Program-made: the position numbers and the translations under genes | Part shown: piece by piece, positions 20,328-29,488 of the stretch | Layout: each line of letters begins with the position of its first letter | Numbering within the stretch: the first letter of the stretch is position 1 | Assembly: GCA_021787615.1 (NCBI GenBank) | Contig: JAJYLP010000026.1 | Span: forward strand, 1 to 39,598 | DNA length: 39,598 nt | DNA from: Pseudomonadota bacterium | Lineage (GTDB): Bacteria > Pseudomonadota > Gammaproteobacteria > Steroidobacterales > Steroidobacteraceae | Reading direction: 5' to 3' | The notes under the pieces: generated by a model | Databases searched by the model: none | Told to the model about the DNA's origin: nothing | The model's input: the letters and a program-made list of their open reading frames with translations, nothing else

Positions 20328-21623
20328 ATGAAGGTTCTGATCATCGGCGCGGGCGGCCGGGAGCATGCGCTCGCCTGGAAGTGCGCCGCCGCCGACCGAG
20401 TCGATGAGGTGTTGGTCGCGCCCGGCAACGCCGGCACCGCGCTCGAGCCGAAATGCCGCAACGTGCCCGTCAGCGCCGCCGACACCCCCGCGCTGCTCGA
20501 GCTCGCCCGGCGCGAGAATGTCACTCTGACTATCGTCGGCCCCGAGGGCCCTTTAGTGGAGGGCGCGGTCGATGCCTTCCAGTCCGCGGGCCTCGCCTGC
20601 TTCGGCCCGACCCGGCAGGCGGCGCGGCTCGAGGGTTCCAAGGCGTTCACCAAGGACTTCCTCGAGCGTCACGGCATTCCGGCAGCGCGCTCACGCACAT
20701 TCACGCGGCAGGACTACGACCCGACCTGGCTCGAGCACCAGCCCCTGCCGGTGGTGATCAAGGCGAGCGGGCTCGCCGCGGGGAAAGGCGTGATCATTGC
20801 CGAGACACGCGAGGAGGCACGCGCAGCCGTCGGCGGCATGTTCGCCGGCCGCTTCGGGGCGGCGGGCGAACAGGTTGTGGTGGAAGAGTTTCTACGCGGC
20901 GAGGAAGTGAGCTTCATCGTCATGGCGGACGGGGCTCACGTGCTCCCGCTCGCGACCTCTCAGGACCACAAGCGGCGCGACGACGGTGACAAGGGCCCGA
21001 ACACCGGCGGCATGGGCGCATATTCTCCGGCGCCTTGCGTGACGCCCGAGCTGCACGCGCGCATCATGCGCGAGGTGGTTCATCCCACCATTGCGGGACT
21101 CGCCGCCGACGGCACGCCCTACACCGGGTTCCTCTACGCCGGGCTGATGATCGCCGCGGACGGCACACCCTACGTGCTTGAATACAACTGCCGCTTCGGC
21201 GATCCGGAGACCCAGCCGGTGCTGAGCCGGCTGCGCACGGACCTTACCGTGCTGTGCGAGGCGGCGCTCGCAGGGCGCCTCGACACCGTGAACGCCGAGT
21301 GGGACGCGAGGGCGGCGCTCGGCGTGGTGCTCGCCGCGGGCGGTTATCCCGACTCGGCGCGCAAGGGCGATCGGATCGAAGGCCTCGAACGGGCCGCCGC
21401 TCTCGCTGCGGGCCGAGGCAAGGTATTCCACGCTGGCACGCGACTCGAAGCCGGCAATGTTCTCACCGACGGCGGACGTGTGCTCTGCGCGGTGGGTCTG
21501 GGCGAATCCGTTTCCGCCGCGCGCGAGACCGCGTATGCGCTGGCCGGCGCCATTCATTGGCCCGGCATGCAGTTCCGGCGGGACATCGGCTACCGCGCGA
21601 TCGCGCGGGAGCGATCCGGCTGA
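20328..21623 (+). CDS. purD: Phosphoribosylamine-glycine ligase
   Basis: 431 residues, starting [17 protein letters not shown]. It is an ATP-grasp enzyme making GAR from phosphoribosylamine and glycine. Visible motifs are GPEGPLVEG at about 73-81, the ATP loop [15 protein letters not shown] at about 144-158, TGGMGAYSP at about 226-234, and the metal-binding [13 protein letters not shown] at about 285-297. The length matches the family (about 430). It ends the long plus-strand series. The 229 bases to the convergent CPBP gene hold no clear terminator or gene. Confidence 0.98.
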   Translation: MKVLIIGAGGREHALAWKCAAADRVDEVLVAPGNAGTALEPKCRNVPVSAADTPALLELARRENVTLTIVGPEGPLVEGAVDAFQSAGLACFGPTRQAARLEGSKAFTKDFLERHGIPAARSRTFTRQDYDPTWLEHQPLPVVIKASGLAAGKGVIIAETREEARAAVGGMFAGRFGAAGEQVVVEEFLRGEEVSFIVMADGAHVLPLATSQDHKRRDDGDKGPNTGGMGAYSPAPCVTPELHARIMREVVHPTIAGLAADGTPYTGFLYAGLMIAADGTPYVLEYNCRFGDPETQPVLSRLRTDLTVLCEAALAGRLDTVNAEWDARAALGVVLAAGGYPDSARKGDRIEGLERAAALAAGRGKVFHAGTRLEAGNVLTDGGRVLCAVGLGESVSAARETAYALAGAIHWPGMQFRRDIGYRAIARERSG

Positions 21624-21852
21624 TTCTTTCCAACGCTCGCGCGCCGGTGGGACGGGCTCGAGCTCGACGGCGCCTGCGTGGGACGGCGCCGCAAGCGACC
21701 GGCCCGTTCAAGGGAATTGATGCCGAGTCGCGGCGGCCCGACCTCACGATCGATGCTGACTGTTGCAGCGTCACGCCGGAGCCGGTGATGGACTCTCATC
21801 GAGTCACATGGCGCGGGGGCGCCAGATCGCGCGCCGGTCATCCGCCGCCCCG

Positions 21853-22623
21853 CTACAGCGCACCGCACCACGCGAACACGATCAGTTGCTCGACTACATC
21901 GCTGACATTGTGCCCTACAACCGAGGCGATGATGCTTCTCGATTTTTCGAGCCAGTATGCGTACAGGACACCGAGCGCGAACGCATAGAGCTGCTGGCCG
22001 AGCGCCTGTGGCCAGCGCTGTGTCTCGAAGCTATTTGCGTGCAGCAGCGCGAAGATCACCGCGGCGATGATCCCGGCCCAGTTCATGGAAAAGCGCCCGA
22101 CCCGCAGCTTCCCGGGCATGGTCGCGGCGAGATAGGTGACGATGAGCGCGCGGAATGGTATCTCCTCCGTCGGTCCGACGTAGAGGCCCTCGAAGAGAGT
22201 CCATCCCCACACGTTTGTGCGCGTCAGCGGATAACCCAGATTCGGGACGGTGTGCGCGATCAGCTGCGGAGCGTAGTCAACTGCGGTCATCACCAGGCCG
22301 AAAATGACACCCCAGAGGACCGCGGACCAGACGTAAGCCTTGCCGCGCGGCAGGTGCAGCCCGTAGTCCGCCGGAATGAGGCGATACTTCAGTATCGCAA
22401 TGACCGCGAGGGCGACCATGAACTGACCTGCATGCTGCATATACAGCCACCAGATCAGCGGACCAGTCGGGGAAGGCGTATGGAACAGTCGGTGACAGCA
22501 GTATGCGAGCCATGCACCTGCGAACGGCACCGCATATCCCAGCGCGCCAGCGACCAGGAGGGGAACGATTTTGAGGCGGAAGCGCGGCTCTGCGGCCGTC
22601 TCGGCGGCATTCATTGTCGGCAT
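21853..22623 (-). CDS. CPBP-family intramembrane metalloprotease
   Basis: 256 residues with about six to seven membrane segments (for example 20-42, 66-79, 98-114, 181-195, 211-224, 243-255). The CPBP/Abi signature is complete: EEIPFR at 153-158 (the EExxxR motif), His 195 in LLHANS, and GHNVSD at 237-242. The family includes Rce1-type CAAX proteases, MroQ, and bacteriocin-immunity or bacteriocin-processing proteins. The start codon directly follows the AraC gene stop (TAA then ATG), so the two form one operon. The substrate is unknown, and no obvious peptide precursor is adjacent. It is less GC-rich than its neighbours by eye, as is the AraC gene. Confidence 0.85.
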   Translation of the reverse strand: MPTMNAAETAAEPRFRLKIVPLLVAGALGYAVPFAGAWLAYCCHRLFHTPSPTGPLIWWLYMQHAGQFMVALAVIAILKYRLIPADYGLHLPRGKAYVWSAVLWGVIFGLVMTAVDYAPQLIAHTVPNLGYPLTRTNVWGWTLFEGLYVGPTEEIPFRALIVTYLAATMPGKLRVGRFSMNWAGIIAAVIFALLHANSFETQRWPQALGQQLYAFALGVLYAYWLEKSRSIIASVVGHNVSDVVEQLIVFAWCGAL

Positions 22624-23331
22624 TTAGCCAGCGCGCGCACCCACCGTCTTGAATGAATTTGACGTGCGCCAGACCCCGGGCGAAAAGCCGGTCAGAGCCC
22701 GTATCGCGCGAGTCATGTGCGCCTGATCGGCGAATCCCGTGCTCGCGGCGACGAGCGCGAGCGGCACATCAGTACCGACGATCATCCCGAAGGCGCGGTG
22801 TGCGCGCCCCTCGGCGCGAAAGGCCGCAGGAGTGACCCCGAACACCCTACGAAAGCCGCGCGCCACCGTCTCGGGGTGCAATCCCTGCTCTCTCGCCCAG
22901 CGGCCCAGGCAGCACTGCGGGTCAGCGAGCAAATGCCGCGCCAGGGCCTCGGTCCAGTCCGCCGCCGCGGGCTCGAGCGGTTGCAGCTGCTCCCGAAGGA
23001 GCGTGAGCGCCGCGCGAGAGTCGCGTTCAGCCGTCCGAGCCACCGCGTCGGGGTCGGCGATGCGCCCCATCGCGATAGACTGCAGCGGCGCCGGGTCCAG
23101 CAGATTGAGAATGAGCGCGCCACTGCGCGGGAAGCGATTCAGATGCGTGTCGAATGCACCGTGCAACAGCACCTCGCCCGCAACGACGCGCATGCAGCCA
23201 CGGTTGCCGTACTCTTCATAGCCGCCCGACAGCACCACGGCAACATATGCACAGTCGTGCCGATGGCGCTCGATTCGCTCTCCCGGCGACCACAACTGCC
23301 GACCCGCGCGAATGCGCGAATAGTTGCTCAT
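22624..23331 (-). CDS. AraC-family transcriptional regulator
   Basis: 235 residues. The N-terminal half is a short cupin-like sensor with SPGERIERHRHDCAYVAVVL at about 15-34 and a GEVLLH turn, resembling AraC cupins that bind small ligands. The C-terminal HTH_18 domain (about 135-230) carries two helix-turn-helices, with GLHPETVARGFRRVFGVTP in the first and STGFADQAHMTRAIRALTGF in the second. It ends exactly where the CPBP protease gene begins. Regulators of this type usually control their own operon or a divergent gene, and here the upstream side (23332 on) has no divergent gene. The inducer is unknown. Confidence 0.88.
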   Translation of the reverse strand: MSNYSRIRAGRQLWSPGERIERHRHDCAYVAVVLSGGYEEYGNRGCMRVVAGEVLLHGAFDTHLNRFPRSGALILNLLDPAPLQSIAMGRIADPDAVARTAERDSRAALTLLREQLQPLEPAAADWTEALARHLLADPQCCLGRWAREQGLHPETVARGFRRVFGVTPAAFRAEGRAHRAFGMIVGTDVPLALVAASTGFADQAHMTRAIRALTGFSPGVWRTSNSFKTVGARAG

Positions 23332-23797
23332 GGAGATCGCATCCGCGGAGCATTCGAGGCACGGCGCGACCGGATCAACCGCCTGACGCCCGCCTCGCGG
23401 GTTACGGTGTGCTTGCCCGTCTCGCCGGCGGGTCGGTTTGCGAATCCGCCGCCTACGGGCAGCACAGTTCCGAGGCGCCTGTGAGCCTCACCTGCAATAC
23501 CCTGGAGGCAGGTCGCCGTCGCGAGCGGGACGGCCACGTCGCCGTGGAGGATGTCAGCCAGGCAAAAGTGATCAAGGACGTTCAGCACGCTCAGCCACTC
23601 ATCGAGGCACTCGCCGGCCGGAGGCCGGTCGAACCCGCAGACGCGTGGAATATCGCATGGGCGACGGGTAAGCAGTGCGCCGCAAACTCGGATCCGGAAA
23701 GGCTCGCCCGCCGGGCGATGCCCGGGGCCGAGCCCACCGCGGTAGCGAAACGCGAATAATGGTCCAAGTCTGGCAGCGACGGGCGCGTATTTCGGAT
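23328..23797 (-). pseudogene. Possible decayed gene: open frame of about 155 codons without a start
   Basis: On the minus strand one frame stays open from about 23797 to the stop at 23328-23330. It has no ATG near its beginning and no ribosome binding site at any internal GTG. The translation is not repetitive and includes CLDEWLSVLNVLDHFCLADI and LPVGGGFANRPAGETGKHT, which look more protein-like than the other frames. Its stop overlaps the start of the AraC gene. I cannot name a family. In GC-rich DNA such frames also arise by chance, so this is a weak call. Confidence 0.25.
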
Positions 23798-24024
23798 CGA
23801 ATCACGAAGCGCATCCAAGAGCCTGGTAGCGGCGCGCGGGTCGACGCCCTGCGACCGCTGCCCCAAGCTCCATTGGCCCGCCCCCGTCTCTCAGTGCTTG
23901 CGTACGACTCTTTCGTGCCGCGCGCAGCGCCAAACTCGACACTTGCGCTGCCAGGAACCGTTAGGGAACGAGAATGAACCTTTAGGGGACTCGAGGGAAC
24001 CTATAGTCGACACCCCACACGCGC
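23332..24024. other. Gene-poor spacer between the AraC gene and rho
   Basis: About 690 bases with no confident gene. It contains the start-less open frame described separately, the 21-base tandem units at 23955-24017, and presumably the AraC promoter near its left end. The right end is the region downstream of rho, and no hairpin plus T tract was seen there. Confidence 0.6.
23955..24017. repeat. Three tandem 21-base units downstream of rho
   Basis: Units begin at 23955, 23976 and 23997, each with GAACC. The first two share GAACC-TTAGGG-AC with a few changes. The third diverges after GAACCTATAG. The period equals two turns of B-DNA, as in operator or iteron arrays. The array ends 7 bases before the 3' end of rho. 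Confidence 0.6.
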
Positions 24025-25470
24025 CTATCGCTTCATCGCCTCGAAGAACTCGCTGTTGCACTTGGTGTCCTTGAGCTTGTCGAGCAGGAACTCGATTGCC
24101 GCGAGCTCATCCATCGGGTGCAGCAGCTTGCGCAGGATCCACATCTTGGCGAGCTCGCCCTGATCGGTGATGAGCTCCTCCTTGCGCGTGCCCGAGCGGT
24201 TGATGTTCACCGCCGGGAACACCCGCTTCTCGGCGATGCGCCGGTCGAGGTGGATCTCGCTGTTGCCCGTGCCCTTGAACTCCTCGTAGATGACGTCGTC
24301 CATCTTCGAGCCGGTGTCGATCAGCGCGGTGGCGAGAATGGTGAGGCTCCCGCCCTCCTCGATGTTGCGTGCCGCGCCGAAGAAGCGCTTCGGGCGCTGC
24401 AGAGCATTGGCATCCACGCCGCCCGTGAGCACCTTGCCGGACGACGGCACCACGGTGTTGTAGGCGCGCGCCAGTCGCGTGATCGAGTCGAGGAGGATTA
24501 CCACATCCTTCTTGTGCTCGACGAGGCGCTTGGCCTTCTCGATGACCATCTCGGCGACCTGCACGTGGCGGGCGGCCGGCTCATCGAAGGTGCTCGAGAC
24601 GACCTCGCCCTTGACGGTGCGCTGCATCTCGGTCACTTCCTCGGGCCGCTCGTCGATCAGCAGCACGATCAGATAGATCTCGGGATGGTTCGCCGTGAGG
24701 GACGTGGCGATGTTCTGCAGCAGCATCGTCTTGCCGGCCTTCGGCGGGGAGACGATCAGGCCGCGCTGCCCCTTGCCGATCGGCGCCACCAGATCGATGG
24801 TGCGCGCGGTGAGATCCTCGGTCGAGCCGTTGCCGCGCTCGAGCTTCAAACGCTTGGTCGGGTGCAGCGGCGTGAGGTTCTCGAACAGCACCTTGTTGCG
24901 CGAGCTCTCCGGGGAGTCGAAGTTGATCTCCCCGACCTTCAGCAGCGCGAAGTAGCGCTCCCCGTCCTTCGGCGGACGGATGAGTCCCGAGATCGTGTCG
25001 CCGGTGCGCAGGTTGAAACGGCGGATCTGACTCGGGCTGATGTAGATGTCGTCGGGGCCGGCGAGGTACGAGCCGTCCGCCGAGCGCAGGAAGCCGAAGC
25101 CGTCCTGCAGGATCTCGAGCACGCCATCGCCGTAGATATTCTCGCCGTTACGGGCGTGCGCCTTGAGGATCGAGAAGATGATGTCCTGCTTGCGCGAGCG
25201 GGCGAGGCTCTCGAGCCCCATGGACTCGGCAACCTTCACCAGTTCGTAGATGGGCTTGGCCTTGAGCTCGGTCAGATTCATCGAGTTGCGCGACTGCGCA
25301 AGCTCGGCCGGGCTGATGATCTCCGACTCGTCGGCCTCGAACATCTCATCGTGCAGGTCATCCGGCCGACCGCCGGTGTTGCCGTTGGAGCGGTTGCCGT
25401 CGCGCTCACGATTGCCGTGGCGCTGACCTTTGGACCGGTTGCGGCCCTGATTGCCGAGGTAGCCTCTCAC
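24025..25470 (-). CDS. rho: Transcription termination factor Rho
   Basis: 481 residues from a GTG at 25470 that overlaps the trxA stop (GTGA) and has GGAAAG 6 bases upstream. Rho is a hexameric RNA helicase ending untranslated transcripts. The usual start, MNLTELK, appears only at residue 64. Before it is an Asn/Gly/Arg-rich stretch and then an acidic stretch. The RNA-binding cold-shock domain has DGFGFLR at 123-129. The ATPase has PPKAGKT at 242-248 and the bicyclomycin/R-loop region [12 protein letters not shown] near 425. The ATG at 25281 has no ribosome binding site, so the extended form is preferred. The trxA-rho order is conserved in gammaproteobacteria, but such tight coupling is notable. 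Confidence 0.96.
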   Translation of the reverse strand: MRGYLGNQGRNRSKGQRHGNRERDGNRSNGNTGGRPDDLHDEMFEADESEIISPAELAQSRNSMNLTELKAKPIYELVKVAESMGLESLARSRKQDIIFSILKAHARNGENIYGDGVLEILQDGFGFLRSADGSYLAGPDDIYISPSQIRRFNLRTGDTISGLIRPPKDGERYFALLKVGEINFDSPESSRNKVLFENLTPLHPTKRLKLERGNGSTEDLTARTIDLVAPIGKGQRGLIVSPPKAGKTMLLQNIATSLTANHPEIYLIVLLIDERPEEVTEMQRTVKGEVVSSTFDEPAARHVQVAEMVIEKAKRLVEHKKDVVILLDSITRLARAYNTVVPSSGKVLTGGVDANALQRPKRFFGAARNIEEGGSLTILATALIDTGSKMDDVIYEEFKGTGNSEIHLDRRIAEKRVFPAVNINRSGTRKEELITDQGELAKMWILRKLLHPMDELAAIEFLLDKLKDTKCNSEFFEAMKR

Positions 25471-25796
25471 AGATTGCTTTCCAGGAATGCCGAGAGCTGT
25501 GATTTGGATGCGGCACCGACCTTCTGGGCCTCGACCGTGCCGTGCTTGAACAGGATCAGCGTCGGGATGCCGCGGATGCCGTACTTCGGCGGGGTCTGCG
25601 GATTCTCATCGATATTGAGCTTGGCGATCTTGACCCGGTCCTGGTACTCGCCGGCGAGTTCATCCAGGATCGGGGCAATCATCTTGCACGGACCGCACCA
25701 TTCCGCCCAGAAATCGAGCAGCACGGGCTTGTCGGACTGCAGGACGTCCTGCGTAAAGGTGGCGTCTGTGGTATGGACGATGTGCGGGGTGCTCAC
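25467..25796 (-). CDS. trxA: Thioredoxin 1
   Basis: 109 residues from the GTG at 25794-25796, chosen because GGAGG lies 9 bases upstream and because this gives the standard thioredoxin length. The frame continues to 25901 without family resemblance. It is the general cytoplasmic dithiol donor, and electron source for the DsbD encoded elsewhere in the window. The active site WCGPC is at 33-37 and the cis-Pro loop [11 protein letters not shown] at about 72-82. Its stop overlaps the rho GTG. Confidence 0.97.
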   Translation of the reverse strand: MSTPHIVHTTDATFTQDVLQSDKPVLLDFWAEWCGPCKMIAPILDELAGEYQDRVKIAKLNIDENPQTPPKYGIRGIPTLILFKHGTVEAQKVGAASKSQLSAFLESNL

Positions 25797-25805
25797 GCGG
25801 TTCAA

Positions 25806-25810
25806 CCTCC
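25806..25810 (-). promoter_or_regulatory. trxA: Ribosome binding site of trxA
   Basis: GGAGG on the minus strand, 9 bases before a GTG. It fixes the thioredoxin start at 25796 rather than at the ATG at 25901. Confidence 0.75.
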
Positions 25811-25919
25811 GTGAAGGCAGTAGTTTTTTTGCCGGGATTTGCGAAGGGCAATCGAAGCCGGGTGGCGGGCTGCGAAGGCCCCTGCCGGAAATACCCGTCA
25901 AACGGTTACACTAACTCGT

Positions 25920-25948
25920 AAAGTAATGAGGTATCGAGCTTGGTTCAA
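25920..25948 (-). promoter_or_regulatory. Possible trxA-rho promoter
   Basis: Minus-strand TTGAAC (25943-25948), 17-base spacer, TACTTT (25920-25925), giving a leader of roughly 117 bases to trxA. The -35 is good and the -10 is weak. Confidence 0.35.
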
Positions 25949-26390
25949 TTAGGATGTGCCTGCGTGCTGCGCCCCTCGGGGCCGGCAGGCGCGGACCGGC
26001 TGGTCCGCCTACTGGGACGCTTTTTAGCGCTTCCGGAGCCCTTTTGCAAGGCCCATTCGGCCCTCCGTTCAACACTGTGACCCAGAGCCTCAGCCGTTTG
26101 CAGCCGCGCCGCCCACGGCGCACATCCCGAGGCGCCAGGAAAGCGGAAACGTCCGCGCATCGGCAGCTGAAGTCCCAACCGGTACGCCCTGCGGGCAGCT
26201 CAGCCGGGTACGTTGAGGTCGCCTCGGCGGGCGTTGCGCATCGGCCCGCGTGCGGGCCGTACCGGCTGCGCGCGCGAGCGTCGCAGCAGGTAGGATGGGC
26301 GCAAAAATCGATAGGTTCATATTACCACAACCGCTTGAGCGGCGCCTTCCCGCGGATTTTCCGCCGCGGCCGGCGCGCGCCGGAGAATCG
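25949..26390. other. Gene-free divergent region between trxA and rhlB
   Basis: About 440 bases with open frames on both strands but no ribosome binding site or recognisable family. It holds a row of short perfect hairpins: GCCCC/GGGGC at about 25971-25982, GCGGACC-GGCT-GGTCCGC at 25991-26008, and GCT-TTTT-AGC near 26018-26028. The rhlB promoter must lie here, perhaps in the AT-richer patch 26297-26330, but no clear -35/-10 pair is seen. Confidence 0.45.
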
Positions 26391-27704
26391 ATGAACGAAC
26401 CCCTTGCACACGCCGTGAACTTCGACAGCCTCGGCCTCACCGCGCCGGTCCTCGCGGGCATCCGCGACGCCGGCTTCACGCAATGCACACCCATTCAGGC
26501 CCAGACGCTGCCGATCGCGCTGACCGGGCGCGACGTGGCGGGCCAGGCCCAGACCGGCACCGGCAAGACCGCCGCGTTCCTGGTGGCCCTGTACCACACG
26601 CTGCTCACCCGCCACGCCCCGCCCGGCCGCACGAACACCTCGGTGCGCGCGCTCATCGTGGCGCCGACGCGCGAGCTCGCGGTGCAGATCCACCATGACG
26701 CCGAGACGCTCGGCCGGCACACGGGACTGAAGCATGCCGTGGTGTACGGCGGCATCGATTACGAGAAGCAGCGCCGCACGCTCGAGGAAGGCATCGACGT
26801 GCTGATCGGCACGCCCGGGCGCCTCATCGATTACTACAAACAGCACGTCTTCGATCTGAAGCACGTGCAGACGCTGGTGCTCGATGAGGCCGACCGCATG
26901 TTCGATCTGGGCTTCATCGCCGACATCCGCTTCCTGCTGCGCCGCCTGCCGCACCCCGAGCGGCGCCAGTCGATGTTGTTCTCGGCGACGCTGTCCTACC
27001 GGGTGCTCGAGCTCGCCTACGAGCACATGAACAACCCCGAGCTGGTGCGCATCGAGCCGGACAAGAAGACGGTCGACCAGGTCCGCCAGATCATGTACTA
27101 CCCCTCGATGGAGGAGAAGATCCCGCTGCTCGTCGGGCTGCTGCGCCAGAGCGAGGCGCGCCGGACCATGATATTTGTTAACACCAAACGCATGGCGGAG
27201 AGGCTCGAGGCGGTGCTGATCGCCAACGACTTCCACGCCCAGGCGCTCTCCGGCGACGTGCCGCAGGTGAAGCGGCTGCGCTTTCTGCGCGACTTTCACA
27301 ACGGCGAACTCGCGGTGCTGATCGCCACCGACGTCGCCTCGCGCGGGCTGCACATCCCCGAAGTCAGCCACGTGTTCAACTTCGATCTGCCGCAGGACGC
27401 CGCCGACTATGTGCACCGCATCGGCCGCACCGCGCGCGCGGGCGCCGAGGGGGATGCGATCAGCTTCGCCTGCGAGGAGTACGCGGTGGGGCTGCCGGAT
27501 ATCGAGGAGTACATCGGCCACAAGATCCCCTCCGCCCCGATCACCCCGCAGATGCTGGCCACGGGCCTGGTGAAGCCCGCGCCGTTGCCGGAGCATCGGC
27601 GCGGGCCGCGCCGGGGCGGACCTCGCCCGGGGCGCCGGCCGCACCCAGGAGGCCCCGGCACTGCCGGCCGGCGCGGGCGCGGCAAGCCGCACCGTTCCAG
27701 CTAA
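26391..27704 (+). CDS. rhlB: ATP-dependent RNA helicase RhlB (DEAD-box)
   Basis: 437 residues from the ATG at 26391 with GGAG five bases upstream. RhlB unwinds structured mRNA for the RNase E degradosome. The Q motif [13 protein letters not shown] is at about 32-44, motif I AQTGTGKT at 53-60, motif II DEAD starts near 165, motif III is SAT near 203, and motif VI is [10 protein letters not shown] near 342. The last 45 residues are Arg/Gly/Pro-rich, a likely extra RNA-binding tail. The gene is divergent from trxA-rho, as in E. coli, which supports RhlB over other DEAD-box paralogues. Confidence 0.93.
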   Translation: MNEPLAHAVNFDSLGLTAPVLAGIRDAGFTQCTPIQAQTLPIALTGRDVAGQAQTGTGKTAAFLVALYHTLLTRHAPPGRTNTSVRALIVAPTRELAVQIHHDAETLGRHTGLKHAVVYGGIDYEKQRRTLEEGIDVLIGTPGRLIDYYKQHVFDLKHVQTLVLDEADRMFDLGFIADIRFLLRRLPHPERRQSMLFSATLSYRVLELAYEHMNNPELVRIEPDKKTVDQVRQIMYYPSMEEKIPLLVGLLRQSEARRTMIFVNTKRMAERLEAVLIANDFHAQALSGDVPQVKRLRFLRDFHNGELAVLIATDVASRGLHIPEVSHVFNFDLPQDAADYVHRIGRTARAGAEGDAISFACEEYAVGLPDIEEYIGHKIPSAPITPQMLATGLVKPAPLPEHRRGPRRGGPRPGRRPHPGGPGTAGRRGRGKPHRSS

Positions 27705-27810
27705 CGCGCCGCCGCCACCGCCGCAGCGTATGATACGGCGGTGCCGACGGATGGCACGGCGGGGGCGTGACGGACCGCTCTCGCCGTTCGGCCCGCGGCC
27801 ACACTGTGCC

Positions 27811-28041
27811 ATGATGGATACCGACACCGAAGACAACGTCGATCGCGAGCTGTTCCGCAGTCTGGAGAAGCTGCGCCAGCTGCGCATCGAGCACCGCGAT
27901 CTCGACGAGGTGATCGGCCGCTTGTCCCTCGACCTGCACGTCGATGAGCTGCAGTTGAAGCGCCTGAAGAAGCGCAAGCTGGTGCTGAAGGATCAGATCA
28001 CGCGTCTCGAGAGCGAGCTCATACCGGATCTCAACGCGTAG
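27811..28041 (+). CDS. DUF465 family small coiled-coil protein (YdcH-like)
   Basis: 76 residues from the ATG at 27811; a second ATG follows at 27814. The frame extends upstream without family likeness. The core LRIEHRDLDEVIGRL at about 24-38 and LKRLKKRKLVLKDQITRLES form a helical hairpin typical of DUF465 (PF04325). The function is unknown. A TATGAT at 27729-27734 might be the -10 of its promoter. It stands alone, convergent to the decarboxylase gene. Confidence 0.85.
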   Translation: MMDTDTEDNVDRELFRSLEKLRQLRIEHRDLDEVIGRLSLDLHVDELQLKRLKKRKLVLKDQITRLESELIPDLNA

Positions 28042-28055
28042 GGGCGCCGCTCGCG

Positions 28056-29477
28056 CTAAGCGGCCGCCGCCGCCGACTGCATCAGTGTCCAGAGCGCCTC
28101 GACGTGACGGTGCTCGGTCGCCTCCACGCCGAAGGACACGCGCACCATCCAGCGCCCCTCGAGCATCGCCGGCGTGAGATACGCCTCGCCGGACTCGTTG
28201 ATGCGCCGGGCCCAGGCGAGCGTGTGCCGGTCGAGCGCATCGCCCTCGACGCCCGGCGGCTCGTGCCGCACGCACACGGTCTGCAGGGTCACCGGCGCGA
28301 GGCGCCGCCAGTGGCTCGCCGCGTCGATGCGCTCGGCGAACCAGCGGGCATGGGCCAGATCGCGCCGCAGGCGGGTCTGCAGGCCGCTCACGCCCTGCTC
28401 ACGGATGAGAAACCACAGCTTCAGCGCCCGGAAGCGCCGGCCGAGCGGAATGCCCCAGTCGCGCAGGTTGCGCGCGGCCTCATCCGCGCCCGTGCGCAGA
28501 TAGCTCGGGCTGCTCGACATCACTCGGATCAGGTGCTGCGGGTCGCGCACGTAGTACAGCGAGCAGTCGAACGATGCGCCCAGCCACTTGTGCGCGTTGA
28601 CGACCAGCGAGTCGGCGCGCTCGAGGCCCTGCCACAATGCGCGGCACTCCGGCAGGATCATGGCCGAGCCGGCCAGCGCGGCATCGACGTGCAGCCATAC
28701 GCCGTGCGCGCCGGTAACCTCGGCGAGCGCCGCGAGCGGATCGATGGCGGTCGTGGCAGTCGAACCGACGGTCGCCACGACCGCGCAGGGGCGCAGCCCG
28801 CGCCCGAGGTCCTGTACGATCGCCTCGCGCAACGCCTCGGGCCGCATCCGGTATGCCTCGTCCACGGCGATCATGCGCAGGTTCTCGCGCCCGAATCCCG
28901 CCAACAGCGCCGCCTTCTCGACCGAGCTGTGGCTCTGACTCGACACATAAACGGTCAGCGGCTCGCCACTGGCCTGCAGTCCGCCGCGCGCGGCCCCGTA
29001 GCCCGTGGCGCGCTCTCGGGCGCACAGCAGCGCCACGAGGGTCGCGCTCGAGGCCGTGTCCTGGATGACGCCGCTCCATTGATCCGACAGGCCCATCATT
29101 TGCCGCAGCCAGTCGGTGGTGAGATCCTCCAACTCCGTGAGCGCGGGGCTCGCCTGCCAGTTGAGCCCGAGCTGGGCGAGTCCGGTGCTCGCCAGGTCGC
29201 CGAGCACCGCTGCGAGCGCGCTGTTCGACGGAAAGTAGGCGAAGAACCTCGGGTCCTGCCAATGGGTGCAGCCCGGCAGGATGATCCGCGACAGATCCCC
29301 GAGCACCTCCTCCATGGGCTCCGGATCGAGCGGGGGCGCGCCCGGCAGCCGGCCCCGCACCTGCCCGGGTGCTACGCGCGACACGACCGGGAATGCACCC
29401 TCGCTGCAGTCGCGGCGGTAGTCGGCGATCCAGTCGATCAGCTGATGGCCGAGCCGGCGGAATTCCTCGTGATCCAT
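28056..29477 (-). CDS. PLP-dependent aromatic-L-amino-acid decarboxylase family protein
   Basis: 473 residues, group II decarboxylase fold. The PLP-binding Lys is Lys 297 in VNAHKWLGASFD. His 183 in SSQSHSSVEKAALLAG stacks on the cofactor, and an Asp in HVDAALAGSA (about 266) pairs with the pyridine nitrogen. FFAYFPSNSA at about 78-87 is a typical substrate-pocket segment. The sequence resembles tyrosine, tryptophan and DOPA decarboxylases, and closely related plant-type aldehyde synthases, so the product could be an amine or an aldehyde. The substrate is not predictable here. It is last in the holA-to-tldD run, 11 bases after tldD, where pmbA or yjgA might be expected. Confidence 0.88.
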   Translation of the reverse strand: MDHEEFRRLGHQLIDWIADYRRDCSEGAFPVVSRVAPGQVRGRLPGAPPLDPEPMEEVLGDLSRIILPGCTHWQDPRFFAYFPSNSALAAVLGDLASTGLAQLGLNWQASPALTELEDLTTDWLRQMMGLSDQWSGVIQDTASSATLVALLCARERATGYGAARGGLQASGEPLTVYVSSQSHSSVEKAALLAGFGRENLRMIAVDEAYRMRPEALREAIVQDLGRGLRPCAVVATVGSTATTAIDPLAALAEVTGAHGVWLHVDAALAGSAMILPECRALWQGLERADSLVVNAHKWLGASFDCSLYYVRDPQHLIRVMSSSPSYLRTGADEAARNLRDWGIPLGRRFRALKLWFLIREQGVSGLQTRLRRDLAHARWFAERIDAASHWRRLAPVTLQTVCVRHEPPGVEGDALDRHTLAWARRINESGEAYLTPAMLEGRWMVRVSFGVEATEHRHVEALWTLMQSAAAAA

Positions 29478-29488
29478 GCCGGCTGCGC

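Noticed and set aside
21660..21700. GGCGCC inverted repeat after purD as a terminator
   Set aside because: The arms are self-complementary GC sequence and no T tract follows on either strand.
24118..25914. 598-codon open frame antisense to rho and trxA
   Set aside because: Lies over two certain genes and has no ribosome binding site or recognisable domain.
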